Source: Acidobacteriota bacterium
GTDB taxonomy: Bacteria > Acidobacteriota > G020349885
Assembly (NCBI GenBank): GCA_020349885.1
Contig: CP070701.1
Coordinates: 1,061,684-1,125,683, forward strand
Length of the DNA: 64,000 nt
Direction: 5' to 3'
Shown: positions 49,092 to 57,543 of the stretch, piece by piece
Layout: every line of letters starts with the position of its first letter
Position numbering within the stretch: the stretch's first letter is position 1
Notes under the pieces: model-generated
Seen by the model: the letters and a program-made list of their open reading frames with translations, nothing else
Databases searched by the model: none
What the model was told of the DNA's origin: nothing
Made by a program: the position numbers and the translations under genes

Positions 49092-50918
49092 GTGCGCTGG
49101 CTAAGCATCATTTTTTCACTGGCTTCCGTCGCGGTGTGGAGCGCAGCAGAAGGGCTTTGGGCGCAGGAGGCCGTTCCGTCCTCTCTTCCTGCCCCCGAAG
49201 AGTCCGTGCTCGCGCTCGACGCCCTGTCCCCGGGTATGCGCGGCTACGGCAAGACGGTTTTTGAAGGTACCCGGGTGGAAACCTTCGACGTGGAAATACT
49301 GGGAATTCTGCGCAACGTGGGCCCGAAGCAGAATCTCATCGTGGCCCGCCTGAGCGGCCCCGAGGCGATCGAGCGCGGCGGCATCTACCAGGGCATGAGT
49401 GGAAGCCCCGTCTACGTGGACGGCAAGCTCGTGGGCGCGGTCGCCCGCACCTGGCTCTTCGCGCGCGAGCCCATCGCCGGCCTCACGCCGGCCGAGGAAA
49501 TGGTCGGGCTCCTGGAGCGGGTCGTTCCCGCGCTTCCGGAGACCCCGAAAGAACCCGCGGCGACGTACACCTTCAACGACTTCCTGGAGCACAAGCCGTT
49601 TCCCAGGGAGTCCCTTCGGGCGGTCCCGCCCGCGGGTGGAGCGGGAGCGTTCGAGTCGATGCGCGTCCCCCTCATCTTTCGCGGCTTCGATGCGCGCTAC
49701 ATAAACGAGATGGCCGCGGAGTGGGAAAAGGCAGGGTTTCTCCCGCTTCAGGGCGTCTCTGGAGCCACCGCGCCGGCCGCCGACGAGCCCGAACCACGGC
49801 CCCTCGAGCCGGGCATGCCCGTCGGCGTGCAGCTTATGCGCGGCGACATGGAAATCACGGGCAGCGGAACGCTCACCTATCGCAAAGGCGACCGCATCCT
49901 GGCTTTCGGGCACCCCGTCTTTCAGCTCGGCGTGGCCCCGATGCCGCTCGTCGCGGCCCGGGTGGAAGCGCTGATGCCGAGCGACCTCATGTCGACTCGC
50001 ATGACCTCGACGCTCCAGCCGGTCGGCGCGATGGTGCGCGACGCCGACGCGGGCATCGTCGGTCTTCTGAACCGCGATGCGCCGATGCTTCCCTTGCGCC
50101 TGCGCGTGGAAACCTCGGAGGGCCATGCGCGCTCCTACGCGTTCGAGGTGATTCTGCACAACCTGCTCTCGCCGTTTCTGGCCGCGGCGGGAGTCGGAAG
50201 CGCCCTGGCAAGCGTCGAGAAATCGGTTGGCCCCCAAACGCTCGACATCGAAGGCACCATCGCGCTCGAAGGCTACCCGGAGGTGCGCATCCGCGACCTG
50301 ATCGCGGGAGACGACGCGACTTTCGAAACAGCGAGCATCGTGGCGGCCTACGTCGGGCTTCTCCTCAACAGCGGCCTCGAGGTTCCCACCGTCAAGCAAA
50401 TCTCGCTCTCCATCGCGATGGACGACCGCGCGCGCAACGCATGGCTTACGAGCGCCCGTGTTCCCACGACGGAAGTCAAGGCGGGGAAGACGCTGCCTGT
50501 CGAAATCGACTACCGCCCGCGCTCGGGCCCGATTCAGACGACCCGCGTGGACGTGGACGTTCCCGTGCGCCTTCGCGGTCGCAAGCTCGTGCTCCTTGTA
50601 GCAGACAGCATGCACATGACGCGGTACGAGACGCCGCGAGACTTCTTCTTCCCCAAGAATTTGAAGGAGCTGATCCGCCTGATGAACCGCGTCCGTGACA
50701 ATCGCTTCATCTACGTGCACCTCGCCGAACGGCGGACTTCCTACGTGGTCGGAGGGCGCGTGGTGAGCGACTTGCCCTCCGATCTGCGGGCCCTTCACCG
50801 AACGCCCGCGCATCAGGGGAACGTCGGGACTCTTCCCCTGACCCTGCTCACGTCCGCCGCAGTGCCCACCGATTACCACATTCAGGGGTTTTTCCACATT
50901 CCCCTGGAGGTGAAATGA
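49092..50918 (+). CDS. SpoIVB-type S55 family serine peptidase
   Basis: The protein has 608 residues from GTG at 49092; the frame is open upstream to 48978 but that part lacks signal-peptide features and overlaps the promoter. The start is a signal peptide or membrane anchor (VRWLSIIFSLASVAVW). Residues 35-250 match the S55 peptidase domain: LSPGMRGYGKTVFEG, LSGPEAIERGGIYQGMSGSPVYVDG (nucleophile Ser103 in GMSGSP) and AFGHPVFQLG at about 280. SpoIVB cleaves SpoIVFA during sporulation, but relatives occur in non-sporulating diderms with unknown substrates. No PDZ domain is obvious. The C-terminal 250 residues are beta-rich. Its stop overlaps the start of the beta-propeller gene (ATGA), so the two are translationally coupled. 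Confidence 0.8.
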   Translation: MRWLSIIFSLASVAVWSAAEGLWAQEAVPSSLPAPEESVLALDALSPGMRGYGKTVFEGTRVETFDVEILGILRNVGPKQNLIVARLSGPEAIERGGIYQGMSGSPVYVDGKLVGAVARTWLFAREPIAGLTPAEEMVGLLERVVPALPETPKEPAATYTFNDFLEHKPFPRESLRAVPPAGGAGAFESMRVPLIFRGFDARYINEMAAEWEKAGFLPLQGVSGATAPAADEPEPRPLEPGMPVGVQLMRGDMEITGSGTLTYRKGDRILAFGHPVFQLGVAPMPLVAARVEALMPSDLMSTRMTSTLQPVGAMVRDADAGIVGLLNRDAPMLPLRLRVETSEGHARSYAFEVILHNLLSPFLAAAGVGSALASVEKSVGPQTLDIEGTIALEGYPEVRIRDLIAGDDATFETASIVAAYVGLLLNSGLEVPTVKQISLSIAMDDRARNAWLTSARVPTTEVKAGKTLPVEIDYRPRSGPIQTTRVDVDVPVRLRGRKLVLLVADSMHMTRYETPRDFFFPKNLKELIRLMNRVRDNRFIYVHLAERRTSYVVGGRVVSDLPSDLRALHRTPAHQGNVGTLPLTLLTSAAVPTDYHIQGFFHIPLEVK

Positions 50919-53098
50919 GCCGCCCTGGGCCCCTGCTTCCGGCGCTCGTCACCGGAGCGCTTATGCTGGTCTCGACGGGAAGCGCGTGGAGCGCCGCGAC
51001 GGCCCGCTGGCACACCCAGGGGCAGACGGCCTTCGAGAAGGGCGAGCTCGACGGCACCCTCGTTTCCTCCGAAGGCTATGTCGCACTGGCCCCGGTGTTT
51101 GAAAAGGTGCACGAGGCCGAGTCCTCGATCCTTTTGAGCCTTGCGCCCTCTCCGGACAAGAAACATCTCTTCTACGGGGACGGAGACACGGGAAGCGTCT
51201 TCCGGCTCGACCTCGCGACGGGCAAGGCCGAAGAGTGGTTCGCCTCGGACGAGGTGTACGCCAAAGCGTTGGTTTCAACGCCCGACGCCCTGTTCATGGC
51301 CACCGCGCCCGAGGGCAGGGTGTACCGCGTCCTGGGCCCCGACGAGGCCGAAGCCTGGTTCACCCCGGAGGAGGACTATCTCTGGAGCCTGGCGCGGGGA
51401 CGGGACGGAACCCTCTACGCCGGCGTGGGGGCACCGGGCCGCATTTACCGACTGGACGGCGAGGGGAACGCGACGATGCTCTTCGAGACCGCCGACGCCT
51501 ACGTGACGGCGCTTTCGGTGCCGGGCAGCGACACGCTTTACGCGGGCACCTACAACGAGGCCATTACGCTGCGTCTCGACCGCGACGGCGGGGCGTTCGC
51601 CCTCTACGACTCCGAGCTGGCCCAGGTGACGGCCATCCGGGAGGCTTCCGACAAGGCGCTCTACATCGCTGCGGCCTCGGTCGAGGAGCCCGTGCAGCAG
51701 ATTGTCATGAGCGAGGCCTCTTCCGGAGAGTCCGAGTCTCCGCGAGAGCAAGAGAAAGAGGACGAGACGGTCGTCACGGTTCGCGCCACGCCCGCGGCCA
51801 AGCGGAAGATGGAAAGCCACGTCTACCGCATCACTCCGGACGGCTCGGTGACGCAGATGGCCGATTTTCCGGACGCTACCGCCTACGACATCGCGCTCGC
51901 CACCGACGGCGCCCTGTGGGTAGCCACCGGAGACCCGGCGCGCCTTTACGACCTGCGCCACATCCCGGGGCGGAAAAGCGCCAAGTCCCTGGTTGCGGAA
52001 TTCGAGGCCGGCCAAGTGAGCGCCCTTGCGTACGTGGACAAGGCTCTCTACGCGGTCACGAGCCACCCCGGAGCCATCTACCGCGCCACGAAGGGCTCGC
52101 GCGCCGAGGGAATCTACACCTCGGAGGTGCACGACATGGGCGCGCTCGTTCGATGGGGCGAGATTTCATGGATCGCCGAGACGGCGAAGGGGACGGAGCT
52201 TCAGCTCTTCGTGCGGTGCGGCAACGTGAGCGAACCCGACGCCACCTGGAGCGAGTGGCTGGGTCCCTACGCGCGGAAAGAGGGCGTCGCCACGGCATGT
52301 CCTCCGAGCCGTTTCGCCCAATGGAAGGCGCAGCTTAAAGGCGAGAGCGCGGCGCGCTCGCCGCTCCTCAAGGGCGTGACGCTCACGGCGCTTCCTTTCA
52401 ACGCCATGCCCGAGGTAACCTACGTTCAAATCCACGATCCCGGTGTCATTTTCGCGCCGCCCCAGACCGTGGAAGACCCGGTGGACAAATTCCTTTCGGG
52501 CGACGAAACGACCCTTCTCAAGGGCAAGAATCAGAAGAACAAAACGGCCACGGGACGGAAGCTCTTCAAGCGTGGCATGCGCACGCTTCAGTGGTACGCC
52601 AAGGACACGGACGGCGACGCGCTCGCGTTTCAAGTATTCTACCGCCGCGAGGAAACGCATGAGTGGCTCCCGCTGAAGGACGAGCTCGACGAGACGACGT
52701 TTGCGTGGGACACCCTGTCCGTGGCCGATGGCCTCTATCAGGTCAAAGTGACGGCGAGCGACGCGCCCTCCAATTTTCTGGGCCTTGCCCGGGAGGGCGA
52801 GAACATAAGCGACTTTTTCGTCGTGGACAACACGCCGCCGAAAGTCAAGGTGAAGGAAACCGCCCCCACGGCGCTCCGTTTTAGCGTGCGCGACGAATGG
52901 TCGCCCCTCGATGAAGTGCAGGTGGCCTTCGAGCCGGGCGAATGGCAGGCGGTGCCGTCGCAGGACGGCGTCCTGGACGGTCTGGAAGAATCGTTCGACG
53001 TGGAGCTTTCTTCGGACCGCGCCTTCCCCACCATCGGGATTAAGGCCATTGACAAATCGAACAACATTGAAACGCTTTACGTGCCGCTCTCCAAGTGA
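50915..53098 (+). CDS. Secreted beta-propeller protein
   Basis: A 727-residue protein with a signal peptide (LLPALVTGALMLVSTGSAWSA). Residues 60-440 contain repeated blades (HLFYGDGDTGSVFRLDLATG, TLYAGVGAPGRIYRLDGEG, ALWVATGDPARLYDL, ALYAVTSHPGAIYRATKG), like NHL or Kelch-type propellers. A Glu-rich loop (SGESESPREQEKEDE) interrupts one blade. Residues 560-727 look like Ig-like strand domains (DGLYQVKVTASDAPSN, SDFFVVDNTPPKVKVKE). Likely a periplasmic or surface binding protein paired with the S55 peptidase, perhaps its substrate or adaptor; this is inferred only from gene coupling. Confidence 0.72.
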   Translation: MSRPGPLLPALVTGALMLVSTGSAWSAATARWHTQGQTAFEKGELDGTLVSSEGYVALAPVFEKVHEAESSILLSLAPSPDKKHLFYGDGDTGSVFRLDLATGKAEEWFASDEVYAKALVSTPDALFMATAPEGRVYRVLGPDEAEAWFTPEEDYLWSLARGRDGTLYAGVGAPGRIYRLDGEGNATMLFETADAYVTALSVPGSDTLYAGTYNEAITLRLDRDGGAFALYDSELAQVTAIREASDKALYIAAASVEEPVQQIVMSEASSGESESPREQEKEDETVVTVRATPAAKRKMESHVYRITPDGSVTQMADFPDATAYDIALATDGALWVATGDPARLYDLRHIPGRKSAKSLVAEFEAGQVSALAYVDKALYAVTSHPGAIYRATKGSRAEGIYTSEVHDMGALVRWGEISWIAETAKGTELQLFVRCGNVSEPDATWSEWLGPYARKEGVATACPPSRFAQWKAQLKGESAARSPLLKGVTLTALPFNAMPEVTYVQIHDPGVIFAPPQTVEDPVDKFLSGDETTLLKGKNQKNKTATGRKLFKRGMRTLQWYAKDTDGDALAFQVFYRREETHEWLPLKDELDETTFAWDTLSVADGLYQVKVTASDAPSNFLGLAREGENISDFFVVDNTPPKVKVKETAPTALRFSVRDEWSPLDEVQVAFEPGEWQAVPSQDGVLDGLEESFDVELSSDRAFPTIGIKAIDKSNNIETLYVPLSK

Positions 53099-53183
53099 CG
53101 GGGCCGGGGGAGCCGTACTCGCCCTGGATGCGCTTGCCGGGGCCGCGGTGCGGCGCGCCGGGTTCGGGGCGTAGGGGTGTGCC

Positions 53184-53438
53184 GTGGGTCCGTTGGGATT
53201 TCAGGAACTCTTGTTGATCACCGCGGTGGTGCTCCTGGTGTTCGGCCCCAAGAGGCTGCCCGAGGTGGCGCGCACGCTGGGGCGTTGCCTTTCGCTTCTG
53301 CGCGAAGCGACGGACGACGTGAAGGAAACGTTCACGCGTGAGGTGAAAGAAATAGAAACGTTGCCCCCGCCGCCACTGCCGCCCAAAAAAACATTACCCG
53401 ACCCCGCGTCGCCCTCGGACGCCAAGGAGCGTTCCTGA
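53184..53438 (+). CDS. tatB: Sec-independent translocase protein TatB/TatA-like
   Basis: An 84-residue protein from GTG at 53184: one membrane helix (ELLLITAVVLLVF), the hinge FGPKRLPEVARTLG, an amphipathic helix, then a Pro-rich charged tail. The Pro-Lys hinge and REATDDVKETFTREVKE fit TatB more than TatA. It precedes tatC by 72 bases. Only one TatA/B gene is seen here, so it may do both jobs or a tatA lies elsewhere. Confidence 0.85.
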   Translation: MGPLGFQELLLITAVVLLVFGPKRLPEVARTLGRCLSLLREATDDVKETFTREVKEIETLPPPPLPPKKTLPDPASPSDAKERS

Positions 53439-53510
53439 CATGATGTGCGCCGAGCTGCCGAGGGCGGCGGCCCCGTCGCTCGCCGCCTAGGAGGCGCAAG
53501 GCTTGCCGCC

Positions 53511-54239
53511 ATGGCTGCCTCGAAAGAAATGACGTTCCTCGAGCACCTCGGTGAGCTGCGCCGCCGCCTCACGTACTCGCTCATCGCCGTCGCCGTGTTC
53601 TTCCTGGTTTCGTGGTGCTTCGCCCGCCCGCTCTTTCGATTCCTGGAATTACCCATCAGGCCTTACCTTTCCGCGGAACAGCCCACGTTCGTCTTCACGG
53701 AGCTTGCGACGCCGTTCGTCACCTATCTGAAAGTGGCGCTCTTGTTCGGAGTCCTGTTCGCCTCGCCCGTGATATTGTGGCAGGTCTGGAGATTCATTTC
53801 GCCGGGGCTGTACGCGACCGAGCGCCTCGCGGCGCTTCCGTTCCTCTTTGGAACGACGGTGTTCTTTGCCCTCGGGTGCGCCTTCGGCTACGCGGTGGCC
53901 TTCCCGCGGGTGTGCGAATTTCTCCTCTCCGTCGGCGCCGACTTTCGCCCAATGCTTACCGTGGACAAATATTTGAGTCTCATGAGCAAGATCGTGCTCG
54001 GCCTGGGGCTGGTGTTCGAGATTCCGGTGCTCACGTATTTCCTGGCGCGCCTGGGCATCGTCACCTCCGGGTTCCTGGTGCACTGGTGGCGCTTCGTGGT
54101 GGTGGGAATCTTTCTTACGGCGGCCGTTCTGACGCCCACGCCGGACATTGCGACGCAGCTCGTCTTCGCCGTGCCCATGCTCATCCTCTACGCGCTGAGC
54201 ATCGGCATCGCCTGGTTCTGCCAAAAAAGGAGTTCATAG
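53511..54239 (+). CDS. tatC: Sec-independent translocase protein TatC
   Basis: A 242-residue protein with six membrane helices and the conserved N-terminus FLEHLGELRRRL. P-loop-like ELATPFVTYLKVAL and FPLFAFGY-type AVAFPRVCEFLL regions follow, with TPTPDIATQLVFAVPMLILY at the end. It is the twin-arginine receptor. The ATG at 53511 has AGGAGG 17 to 22 bases upstream; an in-frame frame extension to 53445 is not typical. Confidence 0.95.
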   Translation: MAASKEMTFLEHLGELRRRLTYSLIAVAVFFLVSWCFARPLFRFLELPIRPYLSAEQPTFVFTELATPFVTYLKVALLFGVLFASPVILWQVWRFISPGLYATERLAALPFLFGTTVFFALGCAFGYAVAFPRVCEFLLSVGADFRPMLTVDKYLSLMSKIVLGLGLVFEIPVLTYFLARLGIVTSGFLVHWWRFVVVGIFLTAAVLTPTPDIATQLVFAVPMLILYALSIGIAWFCQKRSS

Positions 54240-54255
54240 CCCGGAAGCCCGCGCC

Positions 54256-55023
54256 ATGCCCCCCACGCTGTCCGTAATCGTTCTAACGCGCAACGAAGAG
54301 GAAAACATCGAGGCATGCCTCCGGTCGGCGGGCGACGCGGCCGACGAGACGGTCGTCGTCGATTCGCTCAGCACCGACCGCACGGCGGAGATTGCCGAGC
54401 GCCTGGGGGCGCGGGTTTTGAAGAACCCGTTTGAGAATTATTCCCGCCAGCGCAACTGGGCGCTCGAAGAGGTTTCTTCGGAATGGGTCTTCTTCCTCGA
54501 CGCCGACGAGCGCCTCACCCCGGCGCTCGGGGAGGAGATTCGACGCACGCTGGATGAGTCTCCGGCGTACGGCGGCTACTGGGTTCGGCGCGAGACGTTC
54601 TTCCGGGGCCGCCGCGTGCGCTGCTGGAGCGGGGACACGATGCTACGGCTCTTCCGACGCGACCGGGGTCGCTACGGCGACAAGCTCGTGCACGAGGAGG
54701 TCGAGCTGCGTGGAAAAGCCGGGCGCCTGCGGGCACCGCTCGAGCACCACACCTTCCGCTCGTTCGCGCAGTACCTTCCCAAGATGCACCACTTCACGGC
54801 GCTCGCCGCGGAGGACGCCTTCCGGCGGGGCCGCCGCGCATCGTGGCTCGGACTCGCGTTGCGGCCGCTCGGTCATTTTGCGAAAATGTACATCGTCAAG
54901 AGAGGTTTTCTGGACGGCGTGCCGGGTCTTTTGATTGCATGGCTATCTGCTTATTCAACGTACCTGAAATACGCGAAGCTCTGGGAGCGTCAGACCGCGG
55001 CGCGGCGTGATGGCGGGCGATAG
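54256..55023 (+). CDS. Family 2 glycosyltransferase, WaaE/KdtX-like
   Basis: A 255-residue GT-A enzyme with LSVIVLTRNEEENIEACLRS, VVDSLSTDRTAEIAE, the metal-binding FLDADERLTPAL, and the C-terminal LVHEEVELRGKAGRLRAPLEHHTF. These features match lipopolysaccharide core glucosyl- or glycosyltransferases of the WaaE group. It overlaps the next glycosyltransferase by 14 bases. The start is 17 bases after tatC. Confidence 0.88.
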   Translation: MPPTLSVIVLTRNEEENIEACLRSAGDAADETVVVDSLSTDRTAEIAERLGARVLKNPFENYSRQRNWALEEVSSEWVFFLDADERLTPALGEEIRRTLDESPAYGGYWVRRETFFRGRRVRCWSGDTMLRLFRRDRGRYGDKLVHEEVELRGKAGRLRAPLEHHTFRSFAQYLPKMHHFTALAAEDAFRRGRRASWLGLALRPLGHFAKMYIVKRGFLDGVPGLLIAWLSAYSTYLKYAKLWERQTAARRDGGR

Positions 55024-56128
55024 GCTCACGGTTCTTCACATCAACACCGAACGCAGCTTCCGCGGCGGCGAGGTGCAGACCGTCCTTCTCGCGCGGGAGC
55101 TCGCAAAGCGCGGCCATCGAAACACCGTCTTTGCGCAGGCGCACGCGCCCCTGGCGCACCGCGCCCGAGAGGAAGGGCTCTCGGCCGTGGAGCTCTCGAT
55201 GCGCGGCGAGTGGGACGCACTCGCGGCCTGGCACCTGCGGACGGCCATCCGGCGCCTTCGCCCCGATGTGCTTCACGCACATACGCCTCACGCGGGCGCC
55301 GTCGCTCTTTTGGCCCGGTTCCCGAAGAAACACCCCGCGGTCGTTCTCTCCCGTCGAGTCTCGTTCCCCATTCGGAAAAATTTCCTGAGCGCGTACAAAT
55401 ACCGCTCGGTCGACGCCGTGCTGGCCGTCTCCCATGCGGTGGCCGACGAGCTTGTCGAACAGGGCCTCGACGAGGAGCGAATCCATGTGGCGGAGGACGG
55501 GACGGATTTCGCGCCCTTCCAAGCGATGCGTCCCCGCGGGGACGTTCGCGCGGAGCTCGGCATTCCTCCGCAGGCGTTCGTGGTCGGAAACGTCGGCTAC
55601 TTTGACCGGAACAAGGGGCAACGGGCGCTCATCGACGTTTTTCTGGACCTTGCGTCGCTGCACCTGGATCGGCCCATGGTTCTGCTCCTGGTGGGCGGCG
55701 GGCCGCTGCTCCGGGCATGCAAGCACAGCGCCCACCGCCGCAACCTCGCCGACCGCGTCGTGTTCACGGGCGAGCGCCGCAACGTCGCCGACCTGTACGG
55801 GGCGATGGACGTCTTCTTCCTTTCGACCCTAACCATGCTCGAGGGCTGGTCGGGCGTCTTGACCGAAGCGATGGCGGCCGGACTGCCGGCCGTGGCGACG
55901 CGCCGCCCCGTGACGCTCGAGCGCATCCGCGACGGCGAAAGCGGCCTTCTCGTCTCGGCAAGGCACCGCGAGGAGTGGCTCAAGGCGATTGACGCGCTGT
56001 ACCGGGACCCGGGCCTGCGCGCTCGCCTCGGGGCGGAAGGAAAAAAACACGCGCTCCAATTCACGCCCGAGCGCCTGGCGGACAAGACCGAGGCCTGCTA
56101 CCGGGCGGCCCTGGACGCACGGCCGTGA
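55010..56128 (+). CDS. Family 4 (GT-B) glycosyltransferase
   Basis: A 372-residue GT-B enzyme from ATG at 55010 (GTG at 55007 also possible). The N-terminal domain holds VLHINTERSFRGGEVQ and HAHTPHAG; the C-terminal donor domain holds VGNVGYFDRNKGQRALIDVF, LVGGGPLL and EGWSGVLTEAMAAGLPAVAT (the EX7E motif). It would transfer a sugar from a nucleotide donor, probably in LPS core assembly given its neighbours. Confidence 0.88.
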   Translation: MAGDRLTVLHINTERSFRGGEVQTVLLARELAKRGHRNTVFAQAHAPLAHRAREEGLSAVELSMRGEWDALAAWHLRTAIRRLRPDVLHAHTPHAGAVALLARFPKKHPAVVLSRRVSFPIRKNFLSAYKYRSVDAVLAVSHAVADELVEQGLDEERIHVAEDGTDFAPFQAMRPRGDVRAELGIPPQAFVVGNVGYFDRNKGQRALIDVFLDLASLHLDRPMVLLLVGGGPLLRACKHSAHRRNLADRVVFTGERRNVADLYGAMDVFFLSTLTMLEGWSGVLTEAMAAGLPAVATRRPVTLERIRDGESGLLVSARHREEWLKAIDALYRDPGLRARLGAEGKKHALQFTPERLADKTEACYRAALDARP

Positions 56129-56994
56129 AGGAACCTTTCGCGGACGATTCGCCGCCGGCGGGCTACGCGCACCGGCAGGAAGGGCCGACGCACCTGGTGT
56201 GCGTTGCCGAGTGGAAGGAATTTCAGAGAATCCTGATGGAGCAGGATTTCGACTCTCTGCCGCTCTGGGAGGGGGCGAAAGGCCGGGCGCCGCTCCGCCG
56301 CCTCGCTCTTTCCGGGAGAAGCGACGCGCTGGTTCGCGCCGTCCGCCGGGGCGGGCTTCTCCGACGCTGGCGCGGCGAGACGTTCGGGCGTACCGGGAGA
56401 TTCTTGAAGGAACTCGAAGCCAGCGAGCGCCTGCACGCCGGGGGGCTTCGCACGCCGCGCATCCTGGCACTGAAGCTGGAAAAAACGGCCCGGGGCGCGC
56501 TTCGCCGCCCCGGATGGAGGGCGTGGACGGTCCTCGAACCCGTGGCGGGGGCCGAGCCGCTGCGGGAGGCGCTCCTTCTTGTTCGTGCAAGCGAGTCGAG
56601 CGCGCCGGAGCGTGGCGAGGCGCTCGCGGAGCAGGCGGCGCACCTTTTGTGGGGCATGCACGAGGCCGGGGTGGTTCACGCCGACCCCCACGTCGGAAAT
56701 TTCCTCGCGAACCGCGAAGGGGTCTGGCTGCTGGACCTCGACAAAGCGCGGCTTCCTTCCCGCGTCGGCCTCCTGCCGCGCGTCGGCAATCTCCTGCGCT
56801 TCGTCCGCTCGCTCGAGAAAGCGCGCGCCCAGGGATTCTCCCTTTCCCCGGGGCTCGAGCGGCATTTTCTCGATTCCTACGCGGCGCGCATGAAGAGCAC
56901 GCGTTTTTCCGTGCTGCTCGACGGCCTAGCCGCGCTCCACGGCCTTCTCCGGCCGGCGCGCGTCGCTTGGTGGCGCGCGACGGGGACCGCGTAG
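56125..56994 (+). CDS. Lipopolysaccharide (Kdo) kinase-like protein, InaA family
   Basis: A 289-residue protein-kinase-fold protein from GTG at 56125, which overlaps the preceding stop. The catalytic loop GVVHADPHVGNFL and the metal motif LLDLDKARLP are intact, and the Lys strand appears in LKLEKTARG or nearby. It matches the InaA/KdkA family that phosphorylates LPS core heptose or Kdo. Its position after two glycosyltransferases supports an LPS role. Confidence 0.85.
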   Translation: MKEPFADDSPPAGYAHRQEGPTHLVCVAEWKEFQRILMEQDFDSLPLWEGAKGRAPLRRLALSGRSDALVRAVRRGGLLRRWRGETFGRTGRFLKELEASERLHAGGLRTPRILALKLEKTARGALRRPGWRAWTVLEPVAGAEPLREALLLVRASESSAPERGEALAEQAAHLLWGMHEAGVVHADPHVGNFLANREGVWLLDLDKARLPSRVGLLPRVGNLLRFVRSLEKARAQGFSLSPGLERHFLDSYAARMKSTRFSVLLDGLAALHGLLRPARVAWWRATGTA

Positions 56995-57058
56995 CACCGC
57001 GAAAACCCATACGCGCGGCGCGGGCTGCTTGAGGGGGATGCTTCAGCGGCGAGCCGCC

Positions 57059-57087
57059 TTTACATAGTTTACCCCCGGTGGTATCCT
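57059..57087 (+). promoter_or_regulatory. Promoter of rpiB, leaderless
   Basis: TTTACA, 17 bases, TATCCT, then five bases to the ATG at 57093, with no room for a ribosome binding site. Confidence 0.6.
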
Positions 57088-57092
57088 TCCTT

Positions 57093-57521
57093 ATGAAAAT
57101 TGCGATTGCCTCCGATCACGCCGGCTTTGCCCTTAAGGAGCATCTCAAAAAAGTCTTGATCCATCTTTCGCACGAAGCGATTGACTGCGGCACCGACTCG
57201 ACGGAGTCGGTCGATTATCCCGACTACGCCGCGCGGGCCGCACGGGCGCTGTCGGACGGCGAGTGCGAGCGCGCGGTGCTCGTTTGCGGCTCGGGGATAG
57301 GCATGAGCATCGCGGCCAACCGGTTTCCACGGGTTCGCGCCGCGCTTTGCCGGAGCGTCGAGGACGCCGAGGTGTCCCGGCGCCATAACGACTCGAACGC
57401 CCTTGCCCTGGGCGAGCGTTTCACGCGGGCCGAGGAGGCGGAGCGAATTCTCCACGCGTGGCTCGACACGCCTTTCGAGGGGGGGCGGCATGTCCGCCGC
57501 GTGGAAAAGATTGATTCGTAG
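57093..57521 (+). CDS. rpiB: Ribose-5-phosphate isomerase B
   Basis: A 142-residue protein with the RpiB motifs IASDHAGFALKEHL, DCGTDSTESVDYPDYA, VCGSGIGMSIAANR (with the active-site Cys) and RRHNDSNALALGERF. It interconverts ribulose and ribose 5-phosphate. Length is standard. rpiB and glyA are neighbours in many genomes; here a membrane sulfatase-like gene lies between. Confidence 0.95.
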   Translation: MKIAIASDHAGFALKEHLKKVLIHLSHEAIDCGTDSTESVDYPDYAARAARALSDGECERAVLVCGSGIGMSIAANRFPRVRAALCRSVEDAEVSRRHNDSNALALGERFTRAEEAERILHAWLDTPFEGGRHVRRVEKIDS

Positions 57522-57543
57522 CAAAAGCATCTTTCTTTTTTAA

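Noticed and set aside
49116-50897. A 593-residue minus-strand frame opposite the S55 peptidase
   Set aside because: Shadow of a strong gene; no domain or start signal.
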